Below, in pieces: positions 33,491 through 43,180 of a stretch of 64,000 nt of DNA; positions within the stretch are counted from its first letter, which is position 1, and each line of letters starts with the position of its first letter. Under the pieces are notes generated by a model. The model worked only from the letters and a program-made list of their open reading frames with translations, did no database searches and was not told the origin of the DNA. A program made the position numbers and the translations under genes. Origin of the DNA: JBNRMR01 sp050942895 (GTDB lineage: Bacteria > Bacillota > Clostridia > Christensenellales > UBA1750); NCBI GenBank assembly GCA_050942895.1, contig JBMNOE010000002.1, positions 1 through 64,000 of the forward strand, in the 5' to 3' direction.

Positions 33491-34873
33491 ATGAAAACCA
33501 CCTCACTGATAATGGCCGCCGGCAAGGGCGAGAGGTTTAAATCTAAAACCCACAAGACGCTGAACAAGATATGCGGCAAGGCTTTGATAGATTATATAAC
33601 GGACGCCCTCGAAGGGATTCATGACGGCCCGCCCATAGTGGTGGTGAGCCATGAAAAGCAGCAGGTCATCGATCACTTTGGCGAAAGGGCAATTATAATC
33701 GAGCAGGATCCGGCCCTGGGCTGGGGCACTGCCATACCCGTCAAATCCGCCAGAGGGCTTCTGGAGCAGGCAGGGGGCATAGTGCTGGTATGCACCGGGG
33801 ACACCCCCCACATAAGCGCCGAAAGCTTCCGCCAGATGAAGGCCCTTGTGGAGCAGGGCGCCGACGCGGCGGTTTTGACCGTTGATTTCGACAACCCATA
33901 TAAATACGGCAGGATAATCCGCGATGAGAGGGGCAATATCTCCGATATCGTGGAGGAAAAGGACTGCGATGACCGCCAGCGGCTCATAAAGGAAATAAAC
34001 ACAGGCCTTATCTGCTTTAGAGTGCAGGCGCTCCTTTCTGTTATTGACGATATCAAAAACGACAATGCGAAGGGCGAATACTATCTGACGGACACAATCA
34101 GGCTTTTAAGCCAAAGGGGCGGCGTTGTCAAGGCCTACAAAACATTGGATGAATCCGAGGGCCAGGGCGTCAACGATCAGGCTGACCTTGCGGCCTCGGC
34201 GGCGATAATCAGAAAGAAGATAAATCATGCCCATATGCTAAACGGGGTTCAGATAATTGACCCCGAGGCGGTTTATATCGACCATTCGGTCAATATCGGC
34301 CCCGGCACTGTGATATACCCCGGCTGCGTCATCGAGGGGGAAACGGTCATAGGCGAGGATGTGCTGCTCAAGCCGGGCTGTCATATAGTCGATTCGGTTA
34401 TAAAAAGCGGTGTTTCAGCCGAAAGCTCGCTCATAGTCTGCGCGCAGATCGGCGAAGGCACAAGCGTCGGGCCTAATGCCTACATCCGCCCGGATACGAT
34501 AATTGGGAAAAACTGCCGCATCGGCGACTTTGTAGAGCTGAAAAACGCGAAGATCGGCGATGGCTCGAAGGTCGCTCATCTTAGCTATGTGGGCGACGCC
34601 GTTTTGGGCAGAAATGTGAACACCGGCTGCGGGGTTGTCTTCGTCAACTATGACGGCAAGAACAAGCATGTTTCCACCGTCGGAGACAGGGCTTTTTTGG
34701 GCTCCAACTGCAATATTATCGCTCCGCTTGCAATCGGCGATGATGCATATATCGCTGCGGGCTCCACAATCACCTGCGATGTTCCCGCAGGCGCGCTGTT
34801 TATATCAAGAGCCAGGGAGCGCACTGTAAAAGAGGGCTGGGTCAGCCAGCGCAGGGAAAAAGGGCTTTTATAG
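33491..34873 (+). CDS. glmU: Bifunctional GlmU (UDP-GlcNAc synthesis)
   Basis: A 460-residue enzyme making UDP-N-acetylglucosamine for peptidoglycan. The N-terminal uridyltransferase starts with the nucleotide loop (LIMAAGKGERFKSKTHKTL) and has VCTGDTPHI at the metal site. The C-terminal half is a left-handed beta-helix of hexapeptide repeats from about residue 255 (VNIGPGTVIYPGCVIEG), with the acetyltransferase histidine in KVAHLSYVGDA and the family text GVVFVNYDGKNKH. The uridyltransferase loop deviates from the common GTRM...PKVL and LGTGHA wording, but the key lysines remain. AAGGAGG precedes ATG by 11 bases, and it lies just after purR. Confidence 0.93.
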   Translation: MKTTSLIMAAGKGERFKSKTHKTLNKICGKALIDYITDALEGIHDGPPIVVVSHEKQQVIDHFGERAIIIEQDPALGWGTAIPVKSARGLLEQAGGIVLVCTGDTPHISAESFRQMKALVEQGADAAVLTVDFDNPYKYGRIIRDERGNISDIVEEKDCDDRQRLIKEINTGLICFRVQALLSVIDDIKNDNAKGEYYLTDTIRLLSQRGGVVKAYKTLDESEGQGVNDQADLAASAAIIRKKINHAHMLNGVQIIDPEAVYIDHSVNIGPGTVIYPGCVIEGETVIGEDVLLKPGCHIVDSVIKSGVSAESSLIVCAQIGEGTSVGPNAYIRPDTIIGKNCRIGDFVELKNAKIGDGSKVAHLSYVGDAVLGRNVNTGCGVVFVNYDGKNKHVSTVGDRAFLGSNCNIIAPLAIGDDAYIAAGSTITCDVPAGALFISRARERTVKEGWVSQRREKGLL

Positions 34874-34936
34874 AAGCAAAAACAATATATTAAGAGATAA
34901 AAGCCAACCGGCTAAAGAACAGCGAGCTAATAAAAC

Positions 34937-34968
34937 AAAAAAGGCGAGAATTTTTCTCACCTTTTTTA
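34937..34968. terminator. Bidirectional terminator after glmU
   Basis: AAAAAAGGCGAGAA and TTCTCACCTTTTTT (34937-34950, 34954-34967) pair with one mismatch and give A/T tails in both directions. It serves glmU on the plus strand and possibly the P-loop kinase gene on the minus strand. Confidence 0.75.
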
Positions 34969-35049
34969 TATTCCGTGCCTTATACAACAATCAGAAATGA
35001 CATTTTCGGGGAGGAAGGCGTAAAGAAAGGGGTGCTTAATCTTTTTGCT

Positions 35050-35670
35050 TCAAACCAATTTCGATTTTATATCTTCTAAGATTTGATCAAAAACCTGCTC
35101 CCGCTCCGTAGATATGTCATAAATCGTAAAGCCGTATTTGAGCAAATGATCATACATCGACCGGCTGAACGAAAGGACATCTTCAGAAACTTCTCTTAGA
35201 TCATCATCGTTAAAATTATATGTCCAATCGTCATGCGTATCGTACTTTTTGAAATCGCTTACGAGCTCATCAACGGTTTTTATGTTTTGGACCAATCCTA
35301 TAAGCATAAAATTGTCCTTTAATTCTTCTATTCCGTACGCTTTCAGAACAGGCAATATCCTCTCAAAATTAAAGTAGGCCCCCTCCATCACAAATCTGTT
35401 TCCTTTTACAGCTCCATGACTGTACGGCAACAGTCCATGGCCGTCAGCCGAGGAGAATGCACCGAGAAAATGACCAATAAACGGCGCTATGTTGTCCGTT
35501 GTCTTTTCTCTGTTCCAGTTAAGTTTTATATTCAATTGCGGATATGCCCCCTGAAACGTGGCGACAAGTTTATCCAGACTTATCACAAAGTAATTTAGCT
35601 CCTCGTTTATTTTTTTAGCTAATGTTGATTTGCCGGATCTTGGCGGGCCTGCAATAATTATATTTTTCAT
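35050..35670 (-). CDS. P-loop kinase-like NTPase
   Basis: About 206 residues from ATG 35670 (MKNIIIAGPPRSGKST). Walker A GPPRSGKST lies at residues 8-16, as in adenylate/shikimate-type kinases, with VISLDKLVATFQG following and a helical C-terminus. The upstream in-frame ATG at 35706 adds residues without family likeness. The substrate is unknown. The gene is AT-rich compared with its neighbours and stands alone between glmU and the germination operon, suggesting transfer. No clear ribosome-binding site was seen. Confidence 0.7.
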   Translation of the reverse strand: MKNIIIAGPPRSGKSTLAKKINEELNYFVISLDKLVATFQGAYPQLNIKLNWNREKTTDNIAPFIGHFLGAFSSADGHGLLPYSHGAVKGNRFVMEGAYFNFERILPVLKAYGIEELKDNFMLIGLVQNIKTVDELVSDFKKYDTHDDWTYNFNDDDLREVSEDVLSFSRSMYDHLLKYGFTIYDISTEREQVFDQILEDIKSKLV

Positions 35671-35908
35671 AATAAACACAATCCACTTCGTCAGCTTATA
35701 TACCATATGTATATACGCTAATATTATAGCATGGCTCTATTGCTTGCGTCCATGCTGAAAGGATGGCTTGCTCACAGAATGCCAATAGGCTCTGGGAGAT
35801 GCCGGCAGTCAACATCGATATGCGTGCCCGCGCTTCCTGAGGTTTTCTTCTGCAAAAAAGCAGATAGGCACAAAACCTTTCCGCTTTTTATTTTGCGTTT
35901 AGAATATA

Positions 35909-36130
35909 TTAGAAATGATTGTACGTGATGCCCAGTCGGTATTTCATGAAATTTGTCACCAGCTCAATTGGCCCTTTTATCTTTGGGTTATTGTAATAAG
36001 TAATTCCCAGGGTCAGCCCCAGCGCGAACAAGCAGCAAACAATCGCCAGCTCCTTCCATTTCTTGTTTATAATCAGCGGCGTTATCTCGAATATGCCCAG
36101 TACTGTAATTGCCATTATGATTCCTATCAT
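35909..36130 (-). CDS. Small two-helix membrane protein of the germination operon
   Basis: A 73-residue protein with two hydrophobic helices (MIGIIMAITVLGIFEITPLII; LAIVCCLFALGLTLGITYY) and a short charged tail. Its ATG overlaps the stop codon of the gerAB-like gene, so it is translationally coupled as the fourth operon member. Small two-helix 'D subunits' encoded beside some Bacillus germinant-receptor operons modulate receptor function. Position and topology fit that role, but I see no sequence proof. Confidence 0.65.
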   Translation of the reverse strand: MIGIIMAITVLGIFEITPLIINKKWKELAIVCCLFALGLTLGITYYNNPKIKGPIELVTNFMKYRLGITYNHF

Positions 36131-37263
36131 ATATCAGCCTCCGCCGCCTTGCTCTGTCCGGCCATTTCCCCGGTCGCCTTGGGCAGCTTCCTTATGGCCG
36201 CCACAATCAATGTTATAACGGGCAGCAGCATCTCAAAGAACAGCCACAGGATCGGCACCTGGGTGAAGGACAGATCCATGCTTTCAGCGGCGGCAGGCAG
36301 CACAAACAGCGAATACACGCATATGATGACCGCTATTATAATCACAAAAGGCCTGTATGTATTCTGGCCCAATATCTGAGCGAACAGCAGGGTTGTCACA
36401 TACAGAAAGAACGCAAATTTTAAAAACATCAAAAGTAGCAGTATTATCACAAAAAAGACTTCCACCCGGCTGGTTACGGCGGCAAAGTTCACCATTCTCA
36501 GCGTTTCAAATGAAGGTATTCTAAAAAGCTGCACGGCTTGCCCCAGGGCGGCGATATCGCAATAGACCAGAAGCAGCATGAATATGACGCTAACGCCATA
36601 GCCCCAGAGCATATATTTGCGCCCTTCGGTGCCCGGCTCTCTTATGTTTGGGGTTATCATCAAAAAGACGACCATCTCCAAAAAGGGCACTGCGAGAATC
36701 CTGCCGGTTCCCTGTACGAAATGGTGCAGGGGTATGTCCAGCACGGGAAGGTAGTCCATCCAGTCGTTGTTTGCGACTGTCACGACAAACACCAGTGAAA
36801 GTATCGCAGCGGCAGGTATGAAAAAAAGTGCGCTGTACCTTACCACCGTCATTATGCCTACGCGCACCGCCCAGGCAGCCACCAGCGCGATGAGGCCCAC
36901 GATCACGATATCGGGCGTGTTATACATTATGTTCTGCTTCATCAGCATGTTTATATCCTTGAGGGTAAGGGTTGTGAGGGAGACAAAAAACATCAGATAT
37001 AAAACGGAGACGAACCTGCCCAAAGGTTTTCCGAACACAACGTCGTTCATTCCCGTGAGGGAAAGGCCGGGGAACTTTTTCATCAGGGCAAGGTAGACCA
37101 TGAAAACCGGCAGGCCCAGCACCGCCGCGGCGATAAGGCCCAGCCAAGTGTCATGGACAAGGAGCCGCTCCGCAAAGCCGGTTATCAGCGCTGATGATAT
37201 CAGGAAGCAACCTATGCAAAACATTAGCTGCTGGCCCGAAATCTTGGCTTTTTCCACTATCAT
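36127..37263 (-). CDS. Spore germination protein, GerAB family
   Basis: About 378 residues from ATG 37263 (MIVEKAKISGQQLMF), with ten predicted helices of the amino acid permease (APC)-like GerAB/Spore_permease family. The start overlaps the stop of the gerAC-like gene (ATGA). Typical text includes FCIGCFLISSALITGF near the start and FGKPLGRFVSVLYLMFFVSLTTLTLKDI after helix two. It sits in the spore inner membrane and should bind germinant together with the other receptor subunits. Confidence 0.9.
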   Translation of the reverse strand: MIVEKAKISGQQLMFCIGCFLISSALITGFAERLLVHDTWLGLIAAAVLGLPVFMVYLALMKKFPGLSLTGMNDVVFGKPLGRFVSVLYLMFFVSLTTLTLKDINMLMKQNIMYNTPDIVIVGLIALVAAWAVRVGIMTVVRYSALFFIPAAAILSLVFVVTVANNDWMDYLPVLDIPLHHFVQGTGRILAVPFLEMVVFLMITPNIREPGTEGRKYMLWGYGVSVIFMLLLVYCDIAALGQAVQLFRIPSFETLRMVNFAAVTSRVEVFFVIILLLLMFLKFAFFLYVTTLLFAQILGQNTYRPFVIIIAVIICVYSLFVLPAAAESMDLSFTQVPILWLFFEMLLPVITLIVAAIRKLPKATGEMAGQSKAAEADI

Positions 37264-38471
37264 TTTTCTTCCCCTTTCACGGTTACTAGCGGCTGGGTCA
37301 GCCGGCCGGCGCTGGCTACATCCACTTCTATATTGGCGCTTATGGAAACCTCGGTGAACATCTCCTTCCAATTATCCTTGATGTCTTTCCAGTGAGAGGG
37401 ATATCTTTTATGGACAAGAGAGCCGAAGCCGTATATGTCGGCGCCCAGCTCCTGCACTCTTTTTAGCGTATTCTGGATGAGCTGATCCACTTCTTCCCTG
37501 ACCATTTCCTCAAGAGTTTTGTGCAGTTCCTCAAGGCTGATGGACTCAAAGCCCCTTACTTCACCTATTGAAAGGCGGACAAATATATCGGCGATAAAAT
37601 CCACGCCGCCGTCTTCGCGGATGACCGGCTTTATTTCGTGCTTGCTGCCGCTTACCCTTAAAGTTGCAGAGCCGCTATCGCTATCAGCCTTGATAATGCC
37701 CGTTTGAATACCGTTAACCGTCCACACAAAGCCTCGGATCTCGTCCAGATCCAGCACATCAATCAGCACATCTTCGTCGAACACTCCAAGGCCCGTCATC
37801 CAGATGGTGTTGATTTCATTTTCCTCCGATAGCTCCAGAACGGGTATTATCGGCGCTTTGGCCGTCTCCATTAAATCGGTGGTAAACTCCAGCAGGTTTA
37901 TGCCTATCACGTCAAAGAGCCCCTGATCATTGGCCATCATATTGACTATTCCCATTGAAGCTATCTGGCTTTGGGGAATCTGAGCGCCAATCATATCCTT
38001 TGCCTTGCCCTTTGAAATGAAGAGCCACGCCTCCTTTCGGGTGAAGTAATCCCTCATATAATAATCAACATATTCTATTATGCCTTCCCTGGCCAGTTCC
38101 TCGCTGATGATTATCATAGGATTATGCTGCATGTATAAAAACCGGCTGCTCTCAAAGTTCATGAAGTTTAAGCTTGAAAGCAGCGACCCCGATTCATTTT
38201 CCAGCAGGAAGAAACCCGGATTTGAGCTGCTGCCCGAGCTTTCACCTTGTATGTTAGCTACCTGCACCGTGAGAAGCACATTCTTTGAGCTGTTTTGGCC
38301 GTCCGGTTCTTCATAAGTTCTGCCATCCATGCCGTCCATATCCGCGCCGTTCCCTTTGTCCAGAGCAACTCCGACGACTATGGACAGCTCGTCCAGTTCG
38401 TGGCTGTCCCAGCAGCCGGTAAGCAGCAAAGTGGCCGCAAGAACAATGGCAAATACGCTTTTCTTCATCAT
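37260..38471 (-). CDS. Spore germination lipoprotein, GerAC family
   Basis: About 403 residues from ATG 38471 (or the adjacent ATG 38468), five to eight bases after GGAGG, overlapping the gerAA-like stop. The signal peptide ends in the lipobox LLLTGCWDSHELDELSIVVG, whose CW(D/N)xxEL text is diagnostic of the family. The C-terminal GerC domain includes FESISLEELHKTLEEMV and ADIYGFGSLVHKRYP. It is the lipid-anchored C subunit of the receptor. Confidence 0.93.
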   Translation of the reverse strand: MMKKSVFAIVLAATLLLTGCWDSHELDELSIVVGVALDKGNGADMDGMDGRTYEEPDGQNSSKNVLLTVQVANIQGESSGSSSNPGFFLLENESGSLLSSLNFMNFESSRFLYMQHNPMIIISEELAREGIIEYVDYYMRDYFTRKEAWLFISKGKAKDMIGAQIPQSQIASMGIVNMMANDQGLFDVIGINLLEFTTDLMETAKAPIIPVLELSEENEINTIWMTGLGVFDEDVLIDVLDLDEIRGFVWTVNGIQTGIIKADSDSGSATLRVSGSKHEIKPVIREDGGVDFIADIFVRLSIGEVRGFESISLEELHKTLEEMVREEVDQLIQNTLKRVQELGADIYGFGSLVHKRYPSHWKDIKDNWKEMFTEVSISANIEVDVASAGRLTQPLVTVKGEEK

Positions 38472-40144
38472 TCTTCCCTCCGTTCCTCCAGCTTTTCCGC
38501 AATTTTTTCTCCCGCCCCCTTCTTGTCGGGCTTGTATGGGGGTATCATGAATCTGCGCCTTGTTATATTTCCCTGAGCTATGCTTTTCGGACGCTTCACC
38601 ATCGCCCAAAGAGGATAGCGCACATAGCTGTCCTGGATTTCACCCGAAAGACTGGTGCTGGCGTAATACGGCACGCCGAATGACTCCAAAGAGGAAATAT
38701 GGATGAGCATACAAAGAAAGCACATGGCTATGCCAAAGCCTCCCAGGCTGGCTGCAAAAGCGATTGCTATAATCCGCATTACGCTGATTGCCTCATTTTG
38801 CTCGGGTATGGCAAAGCCGGCCACGCCCATTATGGCTATGGTTATAACAAGGGGTGCTCCCACTATGCCCGCCGAAACCGCCGCCTCGCCCATTATGAGA
38901 GCCCCAACGATGCTTATGGCCTGCCCTACCGCCTTGGGCAGCCTTATCCCCGCCTCCTTTAGCAGCTCGAAGGCAAAGACCATCACAAGGGTTTCAGCCG
39001 CCGCCGGAAACGGCGTCCCCTCCTTGGCGGCAGCGATTGAAAATAGCAGTGTTGTAGGGATGAACTCCTGATGAAATGAAACAAGGGCGATGTATACGGC
39101 CGGCCCAAAGACGGTGATGAAATATGCAAGATAGCGCATCAGCCTTGTGATGCTGGAAAAAATGGCCCGCGAGTAATAGTCCTCGGCGGTCTGAAAGCTC
39201 TCGATGAAAAGCATGGGTGCGGTCAGCACAAAAGGACTGCCATCGACGATTATCGCCACCCGGCCTTCCAAAATCTTAGCCGCCGCCACATCGGGCTTTT
39301 CTGTGTAGGCGATGGTGGGGAATATTGAAAAGGGGGAATCCTCAATATATTCCTCAATATATCCGGAGTCCATCACTGAATCGATATCTATGCTCTCAAG
39401 TCTTTCCTCCACCTTTTTCACCACTTCAGGGGCCGCGATGCCATCGATGTAGGCGATGCACACGCTGGTTTTTGTCTGGCGGCCTATCTGCATATTCTTC
39501 ATCTTGAACATCGGTGTTTTTATTCTTCTGCGCAGAAGGGCCGTGTTTGTCCTGAAATTTTCCGTGAAGCCCTCCCTCGGGCCCCTTATGACGGCCTCGG
39601 ATTGAGCTTCGGCCACATTGCGCTTTTCCCAGCCTCTGGCGTTTATAATGATTATATCCTCGCTGCCCTCCACGAACAGAAGGACATCGCCCTCCATGCA
39701 GGCATCAGCCGCTTCGCCGGCAGAGGAGACCTTTTTCACCTCGCCTGCATTCAGCACCCTGTCTGCTATTTGCCCGCCTAAAAAAAGCGCCTGTGCTCCT
39801 TCCAGGGCGCCGAACTCCATCATTGGCCGCAGCACGCTTTCCTGAACCGTTACCATGTTCACAAGCCCATCGATGAAGCAAAGGGCGCACTTAAGCCCCC
39901 CGGCTTCAAACTCGCGGATCACCAAATCGTTGCAATCGCTAAAAATGCTCTTCATCCGAACAAGCTGTTCCAAGAGCGCGGCATCCGCCACCGGCAAGGG
40001 TTCTTCTTCATCCGGGATTTCAGCCTCAATTTGATTTGTCTCGCGCTCCTTATCAGGGTTGGAGTTCTTCGCCCTGTTAACCCAAAAGCCTATTTTTCTT
40101 GAAAAGAACCTTATGAACACAGAAATACCCCCCATTTTGCTCAC
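38468..40144 (-). CDS. Spore germination protein, GerAA family
   Basis: A 558-residue A subunit of a germinant receptor. A cytosolic N-terminal half (VRMKSIFSDCNDLVIREFE; RGPREGFTENFRTNTALLRRRI; RVAIIVDGSPFVLTAPML) is followed by four to six membrane helices (AEDYYSRAIFSSITRLMRY; EAAVSAGIVGAPLVITIAIMGVAGF). I take GTG 40144; ATG 40135 is an alternative. A strong AGGAGG upstream serves an eight-codon frame (40181-40155) ending just before the gene, possibly a leader peptide. With the gerAC-, gerAB-like and small membrane genes it forms one minus-strand operon. Confidence 0.93.
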   Translation of the reverse strand: MSKMGGISVFIRFFSRKIGFWVNRAKNSNPDKERETNQIEAEIPDEEEPLPVADAALLEQLVRMKSIFSDCNDLVIREFEAGGLKCALCFIDGLVNMVTVQESVLRPMMEFGALEGAQALFLGGQIADRVLNAGEVKKVSSAGEAADACMEGDVLLFVEGSEDIIIINARGWEKRNVAEAQSEAVIRGPREGFTENFRTNTALLRRRIKTPMFKMKNMQIGRQTKTSVCIAYIDGIAAPEVVKKVEERLESIDIDSVMDSGYIEEYIEDSPFSIFPTIAYTEKPDVAAAKILEGRVAIIVDGSPFVLTAPMLFIESFQTAEDYYSRAIFSSITRLMRYLAYFITVFGPAVYIALVSFHQEFIPTTLLFSIAAAKEGTPFPAAAETLVMVFAFELLKEAGIRLPKAVGQAISIVGALIMGEAAVSAGIVGAPLVITIAIMGVAGFAIPEQNEAISVMRIIAIAFAASLGGFGIAMCFLCMLIHISSLESFGVPYYASTSLSGEIQDSYVRYPLWAMVKRPKSIAQGNITRRRFMIPPYKPDKKGAGEKIAEKLEERREE

Positions 40145-40283
40145 GGATAGTATTTCCAGCTTAGTTCAATTTATGCGATTTATAACTTGCATTTAAACTC
40201 CTCCTAAATGAATACTTCCAAAAAGTCCCCCAGGCAGGGATGTCCGGCCCGGTAGAGCCACCTACCCTTGGCAGGCAATCCGA

Positions 40284-41071
40284 TCATTGAATATTCGGTT
40301 TCTGTAGGTCCATATCCGCTGCTTTCGTGGCAGCATATTGCTCCTGGGGCCTGCGGCGCATCAAGTCCAGGTCAAACACTGATTCTGAGGCAAAAAACGC
40401 TTTCAATGTTGCGCATACAATTCTCCTTGCCTTCGGGGGTGCGGCGATCAGCCTCCAGCAGCGTGGGGAGTTGAAATGGTTGAGGCAGCAGATCCCGTGG
40501 GCATGCTTTGGCTCCCGCACCTGGGTAAGAGGGCAGGCTGATTCAATGGAACAAGCGTCTCCGCTTTTGTCCGCGCAGACATGGCTGTAGCCCTTTCCCC
40601 TTAGGGGTATGGCGCACCTGTGGCGCACAAACTCCCGAGTATTGCGTGTTTTTTGCATCCCTTCATAGGCCCAAAGGCGAATGTTGGGGTGCAAATCGCT
40701 TTGGGCGTACACGCTTCCTACCGATGAATACCCCACAGCCACGCCCTCAGCATTCATGGCGTCTGTGGTGAACACAATGTTGGTGCAGTTCCCGCCTTTA
40801 GCACCCAGCTCATCGGGGTATGGCTCAATATTCATACGCAGTATCGCCGCTTCCGGCAGATTAGCGCCTTGCGACATCCCCAAAATCTCCTCATAAACCC
40901 GGGGCCGCTGTTCAATTAGCATGCGCCTAAAGACCGGCAGACGCATCTTAAAATTAACATTGCTTATTGATGTTCCACCATGCTTTCATATAAACGTATT
41001 TCCTCTCTCAGGCTCTCACCCACAATCTGTCCGATTTGAATGGGTGTGCCCTTGCACTCAATGTATTTCAT
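40284..41071 (-). pseudogene. Frameshifted C45 acyltransferase-like gene (AAT family)
   Basis: ATG 41071, with GAGGTGATAAA upstream, opens the frame MKYIECKGTPIQIGQIVGE, the usual start of acyl-CoA:6-aminopenicillanate acyltransferase-like (peptidase C45) proteins, and stops after 35 residues. The rest lies in another frame from about 40950: MSQGANLPEAAILRMN, then GGNCTNIVFTTDAM with the expected nucleophile cysteine, and HAHGICCLNHFNSP, the conserved 'HxNHFxSP' region. One frameshift and a stop break the gene. The C-terminal end is also degraded. Confidence 0.5.
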
Positions 41072-41322
41072 TTTATCACCTCATTGCAATTATCATGATA
41101 CGTTCATGCCTTCTTCTCTTTTTAATCTTATACGCCCTTTTATGTCATTTGCCTGATATATTTAGTTTTTTGAATATGAAAATGAGACAATTCACATTCG
41201 ATTTTTTGTCTGTCTGCTGAAAAATCAATATCATACATTAAAATTTACAATGACATGTCGGCGTTTTGCATAGTAATTTTAAAACTTTTTCATGATTTAC
41301 TGAAAATATTTAATTTTGCATA

Positions 41323-41350
41323 TTGGCATTCGTCAAAAATTGTGTATAAT
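41323..41350 (+). promoter_or_regulatory. Promoter of the MarR gene
   Basis: TTGGCA (41323-41328), 16 bases, TATAAT (41345-41350), 32 bases before ATG. The rest of the 310-base gap upstream is AT-rich and shows no gene. Confidence 0.65.
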
Positions 41351-41381
41351 ATTATTTATAAGCGCCTTATAGGAGGATAAA

Positions 41382-41825
41382 ATGTCAAAAGAGATCATCA
41401 CTAACAATAGCTTGCTAGAATTCATCGTTCTGGCCAATATAAAAATGGTCAGGCCTTTGAATGAGAGCCTCAAACCCATGCTCAGCCCTCTGCAAACAAA
41501 TGTTGTGCTGCTTTTAAAGATATACGGCCCCATGAGAATGACACAGCTTACCGATAAGCTGATGATGCCCAAGCAGCAGATGACTCAGATTGCCCATCAT
41601 CTCGAGGATATCGGCTTTATTTCAAGGAGAGTGGATCAAAATGACAGGCGCAGGATCATCGTGGAGCTCACCGATAAAGCTAACGAGTATGCCGATGAAA
41701 AGATCAACTCTTATTTAAAAAAGTTCTTCTTTGAAAGCAGTGAGCTGAGCCCAAAAGAAAAGAGGCTTCTTACCAATTCTATTTCGATCATAAATAGCAT
41801 TTTGCATAAAGTTCCCGTGAAATAG
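41382..41825 (+). CDS. MarR family transcriptional regulator
   Basis: A 147-residue winged-helix repressor. The DNA-binding part reads MRMTQLTDKLMMPKQQMTQIAHHLEDIGFI followed by the wing SRRVDQNDRRRIIVELT, flanked by N- and C-terminal dimerisation helices. ATG follows ATAGGAGGATAAA. No partner gene is adjacent on the same strand (the upstream neighbour is a broken acyltransferase), so the target is unknown; it may regulate itself. Confidence 0.9.
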   Translation: MSKEIITNNSLLEFIVLANIKMVRPLNESLKPMLSPLQTNVVLLLKIYGPMRMTQLTDKLMMPKQQMTQIAHHLEDIGFISRRVDQNDRRRIIVELTDKANEYADEKINSYLKKFFFESSELSPKEKRLLTNSISIINSILHKVPVK

Positions 41826-41848
41826 CCAGTCATCAAAAATATTCCTTT

Positions 41849-41885
41849 CCGCTCTTTTAGTTTTGGATAAGAGCGGATTTCTTTT
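41849..41885 (+). terminator. Intrinsic terminator after marR
   Basis: CCGCTCTT (41849-41856) pairs with AAGAGCGG (41869-41876), followed by ATTTCTTTTATT. Confidence 0.75.
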
Positions 41886-42073
41886 ATTCAGTTATTCTCT
41901 CGCTTCGTCAACGCATATTCATCAAATTCATTTATTAATATTCACTGTCTTTAATGATACATTTATTTTGAGGGCTTTTTATCAGCGCTGTTTTCACTGT
42001 ACAAAGCCATATTTTAATGGTAACATTTTTGTGTATAATGATTTTTCAGTTGGAAAACGGGGCAGAAAGGTGC

Positions 42074-43180
42074 GTGAAGGAATTGGGCGTTTCAAAAAAG
42101 AAAATGCTTGTCGTTGACGATGTGCAGATTGACAGACTTATTTTAAAGAATATATTCAAGGGCAGCTACGATGTGCTTGAAGCCCGTGACGGCAAGGAAG
42201 CGCTGGGGCTGATATATAAATTCGGCACTGAGCTTTCAATGGTTCTTTTGGACATATTGATGCCGGGCATGGATGGCTTTGAGCTTTTAAGGGTGTTGAA
42301 CCGGCTTCGCTTCACCGAAAATCTGCCGGTGATCCTGATTACAAGCGAAAGCGGAGATGAAAAAAAGCTCACCGGCTATAATCTGGGTGTGGCTGACATA
42401 ATCGCCAAGCCCTATAATTCTGAAATAGTTTTCCGCAGAGTCAACAATGTTGCGAATCTCTACTCCCACAAAAAGGAGATGGCCCGAAGGCTTCACGACC
42501 AAAAGAAAATGCTTGAAACCCAAGCGCAACATCTGCGCCGGTCAAATCAGTTTATAATCGATGCGCTAAGTACAGTCGTGGAGTTTCGCAACCTTGAATC
42601 GGGCGAACATATCAAGCGGATACGCGCGCTGGTGCAGATAATATTGGAGTCTTTGCGCAAATATTATCCCCTTTCAAATATGGAGATTGAAACCATCTCC
42701 AGCGCGTCCGTAATCCACGATATAGGCAAGATTGCCATACCGGACAATATACTGCTAAAGCCCGGTAAGCTCACGCCCGAGGAATTTGAGATAATGAAAA
42801 CCCACACCACCCGTGGCTGCGAGATGCTGAGCGCCATTGAAAACATTGAGGATAAAGACTATTACGCCTATTGCTACGACATCTGCCGCCATCACCATGA
42901 ACGCTGGGACGGGGGCGGCTATCCCGATGGCTTAAAGGGCGATGAGATATCCGTGTGGGCGCATGCCACCGCCCTTGCGGACACATATGACGCCCTTACC
43001 AGCAAGCGGGTCTACAAGGACGCCATCCCCCACGAGGAGGCTGTCAGGATGATCCTAAACGGCGAGTGCGGCGCCTTCGATCCCAATATGATGGAGCGCT
43101 TTGTGGTTATACAGGACGAGCTTTACCAGGCGATAACCGCACCGGGGCGCAGGGACAAGGATCTTCTCTTCCGCTCATAG
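42074..43180 (+). CDS. Response regulator with HD-GYP phosphodiesterase output
   Basis: About 368 residues. The receiver domain has the acidic pair in MLVVDD and phosphoacceptor D60 in MVLLDILMPGMDG. A linker helix leads to an HD-GYP domain with HDIGK at 215-219 and the HHHERWDGGGYP signature. The expected activity is hydrolysis of cyclic di-GMP. I prefer GTG 42074: the upstream ATG at 42017 would place a TATAAT box (42034-42039) inside the gene, which looks like its own promoter. No sensor kinase is adjacent. The 3' end overlaps the convergent RNA methyltransferase gene by six bases. Confidence 0.88.
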   Translation: MKELGVSKKKMLVVDDVQIDRLILKNIFKGSYDVLEARDGKEALGLIYKFGTELSMVLLDILMPGMDGFELLRVLNRLRFTENLPVILITSESGDEKKLTGYNLGVADIIAKPYNSEIVFRRVNNVANLYSHKKEMARRLHDQKKMLETQAQHLRRSNQFIIDALSTVVEFRNLESGEHIKRIRALVQIILESLRKYYPLSNMEIETISSASVIHDIGKIAIPDNILLKPGKLTPEEFEIMKTHTTRGCEMLSAIENIEDKDYYAYCYDICRHHHERWDGGGYPDGLKGDEISVWAHATALADTYDALTSKRVYKDAIPHEEAVRMILNGECGAFDPNMMERFVVIQDELYQAITAPGRRDKDLLFRS

